A stretch of 64,000 bases of DNA. It comes from Niastella populi (GTDB lineage: Bacteria; Bacteroidota; Bacteroidia; Chitinophagales; Chitinophagaceae). Under the pieces are notes generated by a model. That model was given only the letters and a program-made list of their open reading frames with translations, was not told where the DNA came from and ran no database searches. The stretch is taken from NCBI RefSeq assembly GCF_002078015.1, contig NZ_LWBP01000194.1:1-64000 (forward strand), read 5' to 3'. The position numbers and the translations under genes are program-made. Shown here in pieces: positions 34,466 through 42,972 of the stretch (the first letter of the stretch is position 1; each line of letters begins with the position of its first letter).

Positions 34466-34603
34466 TTATAGTAAGGTAAACTCGATAACATGTATTTGTA
34501 TATTCGGTTTTTGCGGCAGGTTGATCAGCAGCTTTGGTGTTCGTAGACTTATAACCGGTATATTTTGAATCGAACGGGCAAAATCCCTCATGATGCTTGG
34601 TGG
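34466..34603 (-). pseudogene. C-terminal fragment of an unidentified protein
   Basis: In the same frame as the sigma fragment and after its stop, the leftward sequence encodes MRDFARSIQNIPVISLRTPK followed by LLINLPQKPNIQIHVIEFTL and a TAA at 34466. The alternating strand pattern looks like the last two beta strands of a secreted carbohydrate-active enzyme, but I cannot name it. It is probably debris. Confidence 0.3.
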
Positions 34604-34801
34604 TCAGTAGGTGTAGATATACTTGCCGGGATATTCAACATTTGCCAACCCGTCGCGGCTTTCCCATATTTTGGTGAACACATCCTGTACAATTTCTTCG
34701 GCGTCGACCCGGGTCATTTGCAATACAAAAGAAAACAACCGCAATTTGTACAGGTCAAATAACCGCCTGAAGGCATCCTTATGGCCACGGGCTACCTGTT
34801 G
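34604..34801 (-). pseudogene. ECF sigma factor fragment (region 2 only)
   Basis: Read leftward after a TAA at 34802, the frame gives QQVARGHKDAFRRLFDLYKL, then LFSFVLQMTRVDAEEIVQDV and FTKIWESRDGLANVEYPGKY, ending IYTY at a TGA. This is sigma region 2 of a Bacteroidota ECF sigma factor, with the normal acidic VDAEEIVQDVF core. The start codon, region 4 and the rest are missing. It lies downstream (leftward) of two LacI-type operators at 34938-34972. The fragment is too well preserved to be chance and too short to work. Confidence 0.75.
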
Positions 34802-34937
34802 TTATAATATCCTATCGGTATATGTGTTGTTAAATGACACGCCGGCGCCGGTTGTTTTGGTTCTTAGCTGACTAAGTTAATCATAAATATGTTGTTTTCT
34901 ATTCACCCGTAAAAAAATGCGCTGCCGGTTTATCCAG

Positions 34938-34972
34938 GCAAACGATTGTAACGGTGTATGCAAACGATTGCA
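34938..34972. promoter_or_regulatory. Two LacI-family type operators
   Basis: GCAAACGATTG occurs at 34938-34948 and 34960-34970, with a 22-bp period. The second copy, TGCAAACGATTGCA, is palindromic except at the two bases around the central CG and fits the LacI-family operator pattern with central CG. No LacI-type gene is in the window. A related CAAACGATT is at 53887, upstream of the DeoR-type gene. Confidence 0.5.
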
Positions 34973-35114
34973 TTTTTTTGATTAACGGCGTATGTTATGC
35001 CCGCATTAATTAATGACAATCATAAAATCCAGTGACAGCCATCATAAGAAACTACACGTACCTGTTATACATTTGCATTACGGGTTTTTCATAGGATATT
35101 TAAAAAATCAGATC

Positions 35115-35145
35115 GAGGCTCCGGTTTTCCGGAGCCTCCTTTTTT
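35115..35145 (+). terminator. Orphan rho-independent terminator
   Basis: GAGGCTCCGG and CCGGAGCCTC form a perfect ten-bp GC-rich stem over a TTTT loop, followed by C and six T. No rightward gene ends here. A TACATTTG box at 35068-35075 could start a short RNA of about 60 bases ending at this terminator, but no -33 element accompanies it. Confidence 0.75.
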
Positions 35146-35151
35146 ATGCGT

Positions 35152-35188
35152 ACAGATGTGCCACACTTTTAACGTGTGGCACATCTGT
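35152..35188. repeat. Perfect 15-bp palindrome (GTGCCACAC family)
   Basis: ACAGATGTGCCACAC and GTGTGGCACATCTGT are perfect inverse complements with a TTTTAAC loop. Variants lie at 34429 and 60208. Confidence 0.75.
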
Positions 35189-35202
35189 TAAACAGTTTTA
35201 AA

Positions 35203-35240
35203 TAATAAAAAGGCGAGCTGCCCCCGAAGGCCAACTCACC
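35203..35240 (-). terminator. Terminator of the receiver-CRP gene
   Basis: Read leftward, GGTGAG pairs with CTCGCC and inner bases pair partly over a TTCG-containing loop, followed by TTTTTATTATT. It begins 56 bp beyond the stop codon of the gene at 35296. Confidence 0.6.
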
Positions 35241-35295
35241 CTGTTATACTTTTTAAATTATTTAATTAATTAAAGGCGATTGTTATAATCATAAG

Positions 35296-36357
35296 TCAGT
35301 TCAATAAATTTTCAAGCTCCTTTTCATTCAGTATGGTAATATACCCATCATGGATATCGATCAGTTTTTCGCTTTTGAATTCGCTGAGCGTTCTGATCAT
35401 GGAAGCGGTGGCCGTGCCTGCAATGGCGGCCAGGTTCTCGCGACTTAGGTTAATAGAGGTTTTGTATTTTCTGTTCACCGTTATAAGCGCGTCGGCAACT
35501 TTTTTGCGGAGGGAATTGTAAGCCAGCCCCAACAACAGCTGTTCCTTTTCCGTAATATTTTTTGCCATCATAGTCATGAAGCGGTTCACCACTTCGCGCC
35601 TTGTATTCATTAATGCATCGAACTCATCTTTTGGGATAATAGCCAGTTCGGTATTTTCCATTGTTTCAGCGCGTTCCTTATAAACAGTGCCTTCCAGCAA
35701 TGCAACATAGCCGAGAAAATCGCCTTCACCATAGATACCAACGATCAGCTCTTTTCCTTCTTCATTGGTTTTATACGTTTTTACTTTCCCTTTCTTTATA
35801 TAATACAACCGCGCTGGGCGATTGCCTTCTACATAAATGATCTGTTTTCTTTTGTATTTGCAAATGTCGCGGTTCTCTGATAAAAGACTAAGAATGTCCC
35901 TTTCATTACAAGTTCTGGCTACATCGTTTATAGCGTGGCCATTTAAATTTACGGTTGTAGCCTGCTGAACAAATTCCTGCTTAAACCATTCAGCCCGTTT
36001 CAACCTGCATTCAATGGCCTGTAATAGCTCTGTTTTCTCAAATGGTTTGGTAATATAATCATCGGCCCCCAACTCCATGCCTTTGCGCATTTCAGCGCGT
36101 TCTGCGCGGGCACTCATAAAAATAAATGGGGTGTTTCTAATGGCGGGATTTTTATGTATTAAATGCAGAACGCCAAATCCGTCTAATTGCGGCATAACAA
36201 CATCACACAGGATCAGGTCTGGTTTTTCTTGCAATGCGATCTCAATACCCAACTTCCCATCTTCTGCAGTGAATACCTTGTAATTCGCTAACTCCAGTAT
36301 ATCTGCAATAGTCTCTCTGATTCCGGCATTGTCTTCAATAACAAGAATCTTTTTCAT
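35296..36357 (-). CDS. Response-regulator receiver fused to CRP/FNR-type regulator
   Basis: The 353-residue protein combines a receiver domain (residues 1-120; MKKILVIEDNAGIRETIADI, phosphoacceptor Asp52 in LILCDVVMPQLDG, Lys in DDYITKPFE) with a cyclic-nucleotide-binding-like domain (about 160-260; IIYVEGNRPARLYYIKKGKV, GEGDFLGYVALLEG) and a CRP-type helix-turn-helix (about 275-345; NLSRENLAAIAGTATASMIR). Phosphorylation probably controls DNA binding. No Cys cluster of true FNR is present. I start at MKKILVIEDN because receiver domains begin there; 28 upstream codons are not protein-like. No kinase gene is adjacent. Proteins of this architecture occur across Bacteroidota, often near stress and oxygen-response genes. 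Confidence 0.9.
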   Translation of the reverse strand: MKKILVIEDNAGIRETIADILELANYKVFTAEDGKLGIEIALQEKPDLILCDVVMPQLDGFGVLHLIHKNPAIRNTPFIFMSARAERAEMRKGMELGADDYITKPFEKTELLQAIECRLKRAEWFKQEFVQQATTVNLNGHAINDVARTCNERDILSLLSENRDICKYKRKQIIYVEGNRPARLYYIKKGKVKTYKTNEEGKELIVGIYGEGDFLGYVALLEGTVYKERAETMENTELAIIPKDEFDALMNTRREVVNRFMTMMAKNITEKEQLLLGLAYNSLRKKVADALITVNRKYKTSINLSRENLAAIAGTATASMIRTLSEFKSEKLIDIHDGYITILNEKELENLLN

Positions 36358-37030
36358 GTTTGGTTGAGTTTTAAAGTGTAATAAAAGCTGGTACCATGCT
36401 ATGGCAAGCACAGATAAAGACAATAGTCTTCGAAGGAACAAAAATTTATATGGATCCGGATGGATAAGGTGCGCGGTAAGAGCTACATTTACGGAGAGTG
36501 CTATTGTTTTTTCTAAAGCGGGGAGAATAATCTCATCTATTCACTGTAATGAAGACCATAACAGTGAAGCTACGTTTAAAACCTGCCAAGGATTGGGTTA
36601 TTGATCAAGCAATGAATCGGTTGGACTGTTAATTTAAAGATAACGTATTTTATACATTATTCCCACCGCATCCATAATTTTTTTTACGAATTCGTTTTGC
36701 AATCGGTAATGCGTTTTACAAAGAGATTAGTGATTATCGCTTTTCAGGTAAGACACGGAAGGGAAATGCAAAGTTGCATCATTTCATTTTTTTTATCATC
36801 CTGAACTGTTATGTTTGAACAGCTATAAAAAGCATTTTTCAGGCTGTATCGAATAGGCTGAACGCTGAACGCTAAAAGCTTAACGCCAGCCCCCGAAATG
36901 CGTTCTTCCCGAATAATTTCATAAGGACCGGATGCGGGATTTTGCATTCTGCGTTTTGCGTTTTGCATTCTGCGTTTTGTGTTTTGCCTTCAGCCTTTGG
37001 CGTTTTGCCTTCAGCCTTTGGCGTTTTGCG
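36358..37030. other. Gene-free 670-bp gap with word repeats
   Basis: The left half is the upstream region of the receiver-CRP gene; I see no clear promoter pair. A small ATGCAA/TTGCAT hairpin with a following T8 run lies at 36763-36796. From 36850 to 37030 the words AACGCTGAACGCTAAAAGC and, inverted, TTTTGCCTTCAGCCTTTGGC fill the sequence. A segment around 36895-36925 (CCCGAAATGCGTT, AATAATTTC) has a near copy at 31099-31126. Confidence 0.55.
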
Positions 37031-39859
37031 TTAAGCGTTCCGCGTTACTTCATCGAGCAGGTATAACACGGAGCGATAGTTTTTTCCCGATGATTCAGCC
37101 AGTGCCATTTCACAGGTTTTGGCAGTGGAATAACAATCACTGACCTGCGTGCTGTTCACTTCGGCCACTTCGGCGCGGGTTGCCGCTTCCGTCAATCCCG
37201 GGTAATAAAAACCGCGATCACCGGCCATGCCGCAACAACCGGCGGTGACCGGAATTACCGGGTGCACTACCGTTTGCGCAGCCAGGTGCACCAGGTTTTT
37301 ATTGAGGTTCATTTTATACAGCGAGCATACTGGATGAAAAACCGCATTGTCCTTCTTTTTTGTAATTGTAAGGCGCGGTAACAGCATATCTGTCGCAAAT
37401 TGCAGGCTATCAATAATTTTCAGTTTATCGAAACGCAGCTGGTTCTCCGGCGTCAGGTGCGGGCGGCAGGTTTGCAGCGAATGCGTACACGAAGTGATGT
37501 CGAGCACAACGGGCAGGCTGCCCTCATTGCTCCACTCCCACAACGTATCGATCGTTTTATTTACAAAGAAGCTATACGCCGGTGTAAATCCTTTTGAGGC
37601 AAAAGGCTGGGCGCAACAGGTACCTGTTAAATTGGATGGAATGAGCAGGCGGATATTCGCCTTTTGCGCCAGGCGTTTACACACATCCACAATAGATTCC
37701 TGTTTTTCAATATCCTTACCCATGGTACGGCTGATGCAGGAAACAAAATACACCACATCGGCCTGTTGCGGCAATTGCGCCTTTACCGTCACGGGCGCCG
37801 TCAACTGCTGGGGCCATAAGGGAAATGCAGGCGCTATCTTACGCATGCCGCTGGTTAGCCGGTACATGGCTTTTTTTCCAAACACGCTATTTACCACCCG
37901 GCCGCTGCGCAAACCGGTTTTGATCAGTCTTTCTACCAGTCCGAAATTTTTGGCCACCTGCATGGCAATGGCATTGCCGGTTTTGGAATGGTTCTCCCTT
38001 CTTAACCGTTTTACCAGTTCGCCGGTATTGATGGCAACCGGGCAATCGGTGGCGCACATGCCATCTACCGCACAGGTATCGAGGCCATCATATTGATAAT
38101 CTTTTAAAATGGTTTTGTATGTTGCCGTATCGCCTGCTTTCTGCAACCGCGATAAGGAACGGCGCAGCACGATCCGCTGGCGCGGGGTAAGGGTGAAATG
38201 CCGGCTCGGACAACGGTTCTCGCAATATCCACACTCAACGCATTTGTCAACTTCCTCTTCTACCACGGGCATGGGCTTCAGGTTCTTTAAATGGCATTCG
38301 TGATCGGCATTGATGATAACCCCGGGGTTCAAAATATTATCGGGATCTATGAGGGTTTTCAGCTCCTTCATGATGGCATACCCTTCTGTACCCCACTCTG
38401 TTTCAACATAGGGCGCAATCTGGCGGCCCGTTCCGTGCTCGGCTTTCAGGGCCCCGTCGTACCGTTTGATCACCAGTTCGGCCAGTTCATCGTTAAAAGC
38501 GCCAAAAACGGCTACTTCCGCCGGCGTATCTATCGACTGCGATAACAGGAAATGCAGGTTACCTTCCTTGGCATGGCCAAATACGATGGCGTCGAAATAT
38601 TTGTATTTGATAAACAGTTGTTGCAGGTCTTCGATGCAATCGCCCAGGCGGTGCACAGGTACGGCAATATCTTCCAGCATCACCGAAGTACCTTTTTGCC
38701 GAACCGCCGCTACTGAAGGATACATCCCTTTGCGCAGCTTCCAGTAATTGGCCTGCACCGCCTCATCGGTACTGAATTCGGTTTTATAAATGATGGGCAA
38801 GGCATCGATGTACTTCCAGGCATTGGTCAGCTTTTGATGCAAACCAGCTTCGGTATCTGACTGGTATTCACACAGGATGCCGGCGCTGTTTGCCGGTAAG
38901 TCTTTTAAAAAGGCAGGCGCCCCGTACAGGTCTTCGATGGAATGAATAGCGGCGCGGTCCATAAACTCCAGCGCCTCGGCATCGCTATCGCGAAGGGCCG
39001 GAATGGCGTTACAGGCAGCAGCGGGCGACGCAAAAAAGAGCAGCCCCGTGCTTTTGAACGGTTTATCGGGAATGGTGTTCAGCACGGCTTCGGCAATAAA
39101 GGCCAGCGTGCCTTCCGCCCCTATCAGCAAATGCGCCAGCACATCGAGCGGATGTTCATAATCGAGAAACGAATTGATACTGTAACCAACCGTATTCTTT
39201 ATTTTATACTTGTCGCGGATCTTTGTGGTTAGGGCAGGATTATCCTTTATGCGTTGCCCGAGTTGTTGAATACCGGCAAACAACTGCGGCTGGGTGGTTT
39301 CGAACCGCTGATAATCAGCGGCATTTTCCGTATCGAACACTTCCCCGTTGGGCAGAACGAACTTTAGATGTTTTACCGTATGGTAAGAATTGTAAGCCAC
39401 CCCGCAGCACATGCCGCTCGAGTTGTTCGACAGAATTCCGCCCATCATGGCGGCGTTGATCGATGCCGGGTCGGGACCGATCTTCTTTTTGTATGGTTTC
39501 AGGAAATGGTTCACACGGCTGCCGGTAATACCGGGTTGCACGCGAACGGCATTACCCTGCAGTTCTGCTTTTATCAGCGGCCAGTTGCGCGACAGATCGA
39601 CGAGAATACCATCAGTTACCGACTGGCCCGATAAACTGGTGCCGCCCGTACGAAAGGTAAGCGAGGTATTGTGCTGTTTGGCGAACCGGAAAAGAAATTG
39701 TACTTCTTCGATGTTCACGGGGAATACAACCGCCTTCGGTACCAGGGTGTAAAAACTGGCATCCGACGAATAAGCATGCAGATCGATCAGGCGGGTTTTC
39801 AGTCTGTCTGCCGGGAACTTTGCTGCAAGGGCCTGTTGTATTTGTTTCTCCTTTGTCAT
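37031..39859 (-). CDS. FAD- and Fe-S-dependent D-lactate dehydrogenase type enzyme
   Basis: The 942-residue protein joins an FAD-binding oxidase module (FRTGGTSLSGQSVTDGILVD, GPDPASINAAMMGGILSNNS), the FAD-oxidase C-terminal domain (IVFGHAKEGNLHFL, KAEHGTGRQIAPYVETEWG, LIDPDNILNPG), two 4Fe-4S motifs near residues 540 and 600 (CVECGYCENRCPS; CAVDGMCATDCPV, where the second Cys of the usual CxxC is lacking, as I recall for this family), and a C-terminal cysteine-rich CCG domain pair (TGTCCAQPF, TAGCCGMAG). It oxidises a 2-hydroxyacid such as D-lactate and passes electrons to the quinone pool on the inner membrane face. I start at MTKEKQIQQALAAKF; seven codons upstream are dispensable. It is a single gene. 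Confidence 0.88.
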   Translation of the reverse strand: MTKEKQIQQALAAKFPADRLKTRLIDLHAYSSDASFYTLVPKAVVFPVNIEEVQFLFRFAKQHNTSLTFRTGGTSLSGQSVTDGILVDLSRNWPLIKAELQGNAVRVQPGITGSRVNHFLKPYKKKIGPDPASINAAMMGGILSNNSSGMCCGVAYNSYHTVKHLKFVLPNGEVFDTENAADYQRFETTQPQLFAGIQQLGQRIKDNPALTTKIRDKYKIKNTVGYSINSFLDYEHPLDVLAHLLIGAEGTLAFIAEAVLNTIPDKPFKSTGLLFFASPAAACNAIPALRDSDAEALEFMDRAAIHSIEDLYGAPAFLKDLPANSAGILCEYQSDTEAGLHQKLTNAWKYIDALPIIYKTEFSTDEAVQANYWKLRKGMYPSVAAVRQKGTSVMLEDIAVPVHRLGDCIEDLQQLFIKYKYFDAIVFGHAKEGNLHFLLSQSIDTPAEVAVFGAFNDELAELVIKRYDGALKAEHGTGRQIAPYVETEWGTEGYAIMKELKTLIDPDNILNPGVIINADHECHLKNLKPMPVVEEEVDKCVECGYCENRCPSRHFTLTPRQRIVLRRSLSRLQKAGDTATYKTILKDYQYDGLDTCAVDGMCATDCPVAINTGELVKRLRRENHSKTGNAIAMQVAKNFGLVERLIKTGLRSGRVVNSVFGKKAMYRLTSGMRKIAPAFPLWPQQLTAPVTVKAQLPQQADVVYFVSCISRTMGKDIEKQESIVDVCKRLAQKANIRLLIPSNLTGTCCAQPFASKGFTPAYSFFVNKTIDTLWEWSNEGSLPVVLDITSCTHSLQTCRPHLTPENQLRFDKLKIIDSLQFATDMLLPRLTITKKKDNAVFHPVCSLYKMNLNKNLVHLAAQTVVHPVIPVTAGCCGMAGDRGFYYPGLTEAATRAEVAEVNSTQVSDCYSTAKTCEMALAESSGKNYRSVLYLLDEVTRNA

Positions 39860-40053
39860 AGGGATAATCTTCAGCCGCAAGTTACGCCATAGCCGCTGAA
39901 AGCGAAATACTTCAGCAATCAGTCATTGCGTAATAGGTATTTATCACTATTGAAGAAAGCAGGTTGCAGAAAACGGCAGGAGCAACAGGCAATAAAAACC
40001 AGGCAAAGGGCAAGGGGGAACTGGCAAAGGATAATGCAAAAGCTTCTTTGCAG

Positions 40054-40081
40054 TGGTGCATTGCAGCACTGCAATGCACCA
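40054..40081. repeat. Perfect 28-base palindrome
   Basis: TGGTGCATTGCAG and CTGCAATGCACCA are perfect inverse complements around a CA centre. It lies about 200 bp upstream of the FAD/Fe-S enzyme and 62 bp beyond the stop of the lipoprotein gene. No T-run follows on either strand, so an operator or a structural hairpin is as likely as a terminator. Confidence 0.7.
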
Positions 40082-40143
40082 TTAACGCAGTAAACGGCAA
40101 TAATACCGGATTATATTACCTCAATTCGATTAGCAAATCGGAT

Positions 40144-41118
40144 TTAAGGATGGTAGTAATACTTTTCCCCATAGGTATAAATGGTGGAAGGTGAGCCATA
40201 GTCGGGTTCCTGCCAGGTAACAGAAGCAAGGTTTCCACCTGCATCAAATGTATTTGCATATGACTGAACGATCGTGCTTCCCTGTTTTTTCGACAACAAT
40301 ACATTACCCTTAAACGTGCTCACCGTAGGCAATTCCCAGGCAAACCCAAACAGCTTTGATCTGGTAAACCAGATCAGGTCACCGGCCCATTGCGAAAGAA
40401 ATTTCTGCAATTCCTTCGGGGTTTTACTGCCGTGCTGGTACGTGTATACTACAGGAGTTGTATTGTTGTATTGATAAGTTTCGGTAGTCAGGTTGCCCGC
40501 CGCATCATAATCATAACTCGTTTGACTGCTATCAAGCTTACCCGATGACTTTCCATAGGATTTATAGTAAACTACCCGGTCATCTACGATTCCCCTTTGA
40601 TAAAAGTCATTGGCATCGGTATAACCATACCTGTGTTTCTGTGTAGAATCTATAAACGTAACAAAGGTAGTATCGCCGCGTTTGTCGTATTTCACAAGCC
40701 CCTCGCTACTTGCCATTAAACCATCTTTATATTGCGACAGCACTTTAGACACCTTGCCATCGACATCACGCACAAATTCCATTCTGCTAATATACAACTG
40801 ATCATAGGTGTCAATTTGTTCGTATAATACCAGTTGGTACCTGTCGTTATAAGTGAAGGTCTTCATTGAGGTATCCAGATTTCCTGTAGTGCCTTCAATT
40901 GTATGGAAAATAATTTTATTGTTGACAGAATCAATCGAGATATATGTACTGTCATAGTAAAACCTGCTGCTTGTATTATTTTGCGAAGTATACACCATCG
41001 ACCTTAACTTAAACCATTCGCGGTTTTCTGCCGGCGGGTTATCATTATTATCATCATTCTTGTTACAGGAAATTGCAATAACGAACAGGCCCAGAAGGGC
41101 ACAATAAATGCGTTTCAT
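40144..41118 (-). CDS. Lipoprotein of unknown function
   Basis: The 324-residue product starts MKRIYCALLGLFVIAISCNK, a lipoprotein signal with Cys18, followed by an Asp/Asn-rich linker DDNNDNPP. The rest repeats short strands with YD-like patterns (TSYDYDAAGNLTTETYQYNN, ANTFDAGGNLASVTW), resembling the YD/RHS-type repeats found in many Bacteroidota lipoproteins of unknown role. It should sit on the outer membrane, surface-exposed or periplasmic. It is a single leftward gene with a TTACTTTG box about 80 bp upstream (near 41200). Confidence 0.75.
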   Translation of the reverse strand: MKRIYCALLGLFVIAISCNKNDDNNDNPPAENREWFKLRSMVYTSQNNTSSRFYYDSTYISIDSVNNKIIFHTIEGTTGNLDTSMKTFTYNDRYQLVLYEQIDTYDQLYISRMEFVRDVDGKVSKVLSQYKDGLMASSEGLVKYDKRGDTTFVTFIDSTQKHRYGYTDANDFYQRGIVDDRVVYYKSYGKSSGKLDSSQTSYDYDAAGNLTTETYQYNNTTPVVYTYQHGSKTPKELQKFLSQWAGDLIWFTRSKLFGFAWELPTVSTFKGNVLLSKKQGSTIVQSYANTFDAGGNLASVTWQEPDYGSPSTIYTYGEKYYYHP

Positions 41119-41412
41119 GATCTTTTTTAAAATAATTAAATAATGCGTCTGATCTGGTGTTATAATGTGGTGATTATAGGGATGAATTTCTCGGAGGCCC
41201 GCAAAGTAACAACATTTTTAATATTTTTCAGAAAACGACTCTTCAGATTTTATTTTTTTACACACACAACCGTCGCATTATACGCTCATTAACACAACCA
41301 TAAACTGTTATTGTAACCGGGCGCATAGATTACATTTTATAATATGCGTTACCGTTTGAACGAAATTTTTTAAATTCAGTAAATTTTTATCCTGAAGAAG
41401 AGCGTTGCCATA

Positions 41413-41658
41413 ATGCTGCCGGCCTTTCACCTTTTCCACCTGCCAGGCTATCCGCTGTTGTTTGATTACTTCATTCAACGGCTAAACGAACAACCGGCAC
41501 ATCAGCTCAACGAATACCCACCCCGGCCATTTCCAAATCACGATCATTATCACCGGCCCTTATCATCTTACCCCTGTGCAAGCGAAACCTCTGCTTATTA
41601 CAACCAACCCGGCCGGGAGCATTACTACCCTGCCCCATTATTAACTTATAGCTTGTAA
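41413..41658 (+). CDS. Doubtful small ORF, or non-coding transcript
   Basis: An ATG frame of 81 codons encodes a His/Pro/Tyr-rich product (PPRPFPNHDHYHRPLSSYP) of no known family. A good rightward terminator lies 67 bp after its stop, which supports a transcript but not necessarily translation. Confidence 0.25.
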   Translation: MLPAFHLFHLPGYPLLFDYFIQRLNEQPAHQLNEYPPRPFPNHDHYHRPLSSYPCASETSAYYNQPGREHYYPAPLLTYSL

Positions 41659-41725
41659 TGAACCGTACCGGTCATTGCAGGCCTTACAATATATTCTTCC
41701 ATGACCATTGCCTTTTCCAAAACAG

Positions 41726-41755
41726 GCCGGCCGTATTCTTATGGCTGGCTTTTTT
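41726..41755 (+). terminator. Rho-independent terminator
   Basis: GCCGGCC pairs with GGCTGGC (one G-T pair) over a ten-base loop and is followed by six T. It would end a rightward transcript from about 41400. Confidence 0.65.
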
Positions 41756-42007
41756 ATTGCGTTAAACGAACAATTTACCGATAGGTGAATGCTGCCAAAG
41801 TGGCTTTTGTTTTCCTGCACAAAAAACTACGGTAGTCTGAAAATAATACAACAGACCTGTAAGGACCGCTTATAATTTCTACTTACCGAAATATAGATGA
41901 CGGCCTTTACCGATCCTGTTTTTACCTGTACCACCTATTTAATTTTCCCGTCAACAACGCTGAAAACCACTCATTTAAAACTGTTAAATTATAGCGTTTT
42001 CAAAATT

Positions 42008-42023
42008 TGGCAGAATGATTGCT
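42008..42023 (+). promoter_or_regulatory. Sigma-54-like promoter sequence
   Basis: TGGCAGAATGATTGCT matches the consensus TGGCAC-N5-TTGCW with one difference and has the exact GG-N10-GC spacing. It lies 267 bp before the response-regulator start. With no enhancer site or rpoN gene in view this may be chance. Confidence 0.25.
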
Positions 42024-42289
42024 ATATGTTCCGCGGAAAAAGGGACTGCTTACGCATTCATATGCATCACATCGCGGTTCCTGCTACATAAAACCAATTC
42101 TGATTAGTACAAAGCCACAACAGGAACCACCGGTGTAACTGATGGTAGTCCATGTATTTTTCCGTTTTCACCCTACAAAACATATTTCGGCCAATATACA
42201 TGCGGGTTTACTTATTCCCATAAAAGGAATATTATGCAATTAAACCTGCGTATATTACTTTTATCCAATTGCAAACTTTTAACATCAAT

Positions 42290-42736
42290 ATGCAGCGCGA
42301 ACCAACGACGATATTATATATAGATGACGACCAGGATGATCTGCTGATATTTGAAGAATCTGTATGCTCGCTGTATCCTCACGTCAGGCTTTACAAAGCG
42401 CAAAGCAGTGAAGCAGGGATCAACATCCTGAATCAACTGGAGAGAGAGCGAAAGCCATTCCCATCGCTGATCATGATCGATATGAATATGCCGAAGATGA
42501 ATGGCCGTGAAACCCTGCAGCATATTCGAAGCAACCGGAAATGGCGCGATATACCGGTGGCCATTTTCACCACTTCTGCCAATAATGATGATATAGAATT
42601 TTGCAGGCACTTCGGCTCAGCCTGTATCACCAAACCGATGAGTTATGCGGATTATAGCGCTACGCTGCAGCGGTTGTTTAATCATATACCGGGCGACCCC
42701 TTGAGGGGAGAATTAAAAATGAGGAATGAGGAATGA
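42290..42736 (+). CDS. Single-domain response regulator
   Basis: The 148-residue protein is a receiver domain alone: ILYIDDDQDDLLIFEES supplies the acidic pocket, Asp64 in SLIMIDMNMPKMNG is the phosphoacceptor, and SACITKPMSYADY has the conserved Lys. There is no output domain, so it acts by protein contact or in a phosphorelay. No kinase gene is adjacent. The C-terminal residues ELKMRNEE come from an AATGAGGAATGAGG word repeat, so the true domain ends about ten residues earlier. I start at MQREPTT; the upstream TTG adds seven residues of no known role. Confidence 0.88.
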   Translation: MQREPTTILYIDDDQDDLLIFEESVCSLYPHVRLYKAQSSEAGINILNQLERERKPFPSLIMIDMNMPKMNGRETLQHIRSNRKWRDIPVAIFTTSANNDDIEFCRHFGSACITKPMSYADYSATLQRLFNHIPGDPLRGELKMRNEE

Positions 42737-42737
42737 G

Positions 42738-42970
42738 TAGAACGCAAAACAGAAGAATGTCGAATGGCCAATTTCCAATGTCGAAGTGTTGAATACAGGA
42801 AAAGCGGCATTTGCGTGTAGCGTGTAGCTTGAAGCTTGCAGCATGAAGCTTGTAGCTGCATTTTGTATTCGCTTTCGGCTTTTATCTTTCGCCTTTCGCC
42901 CTGTATTTGTTTTCGCTTACAGCTTGCAGCTTACAGCTTACCGCTTCCAGCTTGCAGCTGCATTTTTACA
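42738..42970. repeat. Word-repeat stretch (AAGCTTGCAGC)
   Basis: Between the response regulator and the GH106 gene the sequence consists of words such as GTAGCTTGAAGCTTGCAGC and CTTACAGCTTGCAGC, which are partly self-complementary, and an AATGTCGAA word at 42755-42790. The right part reaches the stop codon of the GH106 gene. Confidence 0.7.
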
Positions 42971-42972
42971 AC

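Larger units (their letters stand above)
34427..35295. other. Decayed locus between the lipid kinase and the receiver-CRP gene
   Basis: This 870-bp stretch has no intact gene. It holds, left to right, a hairpin, two protein fragments, two LacI-type operators, an orphan rightward terminator, a perfect palindrome and the terminator of the leftward regulator gene. Confidence 0.65.
41119..42289. other. Large gap with one possible short transcript
   Basis: It holds the upstream region of the lipoprotein gene (TTACTTTG on the minus strand near 41200), a doubtful short frame at 41413, a rightward terminator at 41726, a sigma-54-like sequence at 42008 and the leader of the response-regulator gene. 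Nothing else is recognisable. Confidence 0.5.

Noticed and set aside
35013-35201. Small rightward ORF of 62 codons
   Set aside because: It reads through a strong terminator hairpin at 35115-35145 and the palindrome at 35152, so translation is improbable.
37347-38096. Long rightward frame of 249 codons
   Set aside because: It lies antisense inside the FAD/Fe-S dehydrogenase gene, whose motifs are unmistakable; the frame is a codon-usage shadow with no domain.
39964-40194. Rightward frame of 76 codons between the dehydrogenase and lipoprotein genes
   Set aside because: It runs through the 28-base palindrome and overlaps the end of the lipoprotein gene; composition is non-protein-like.
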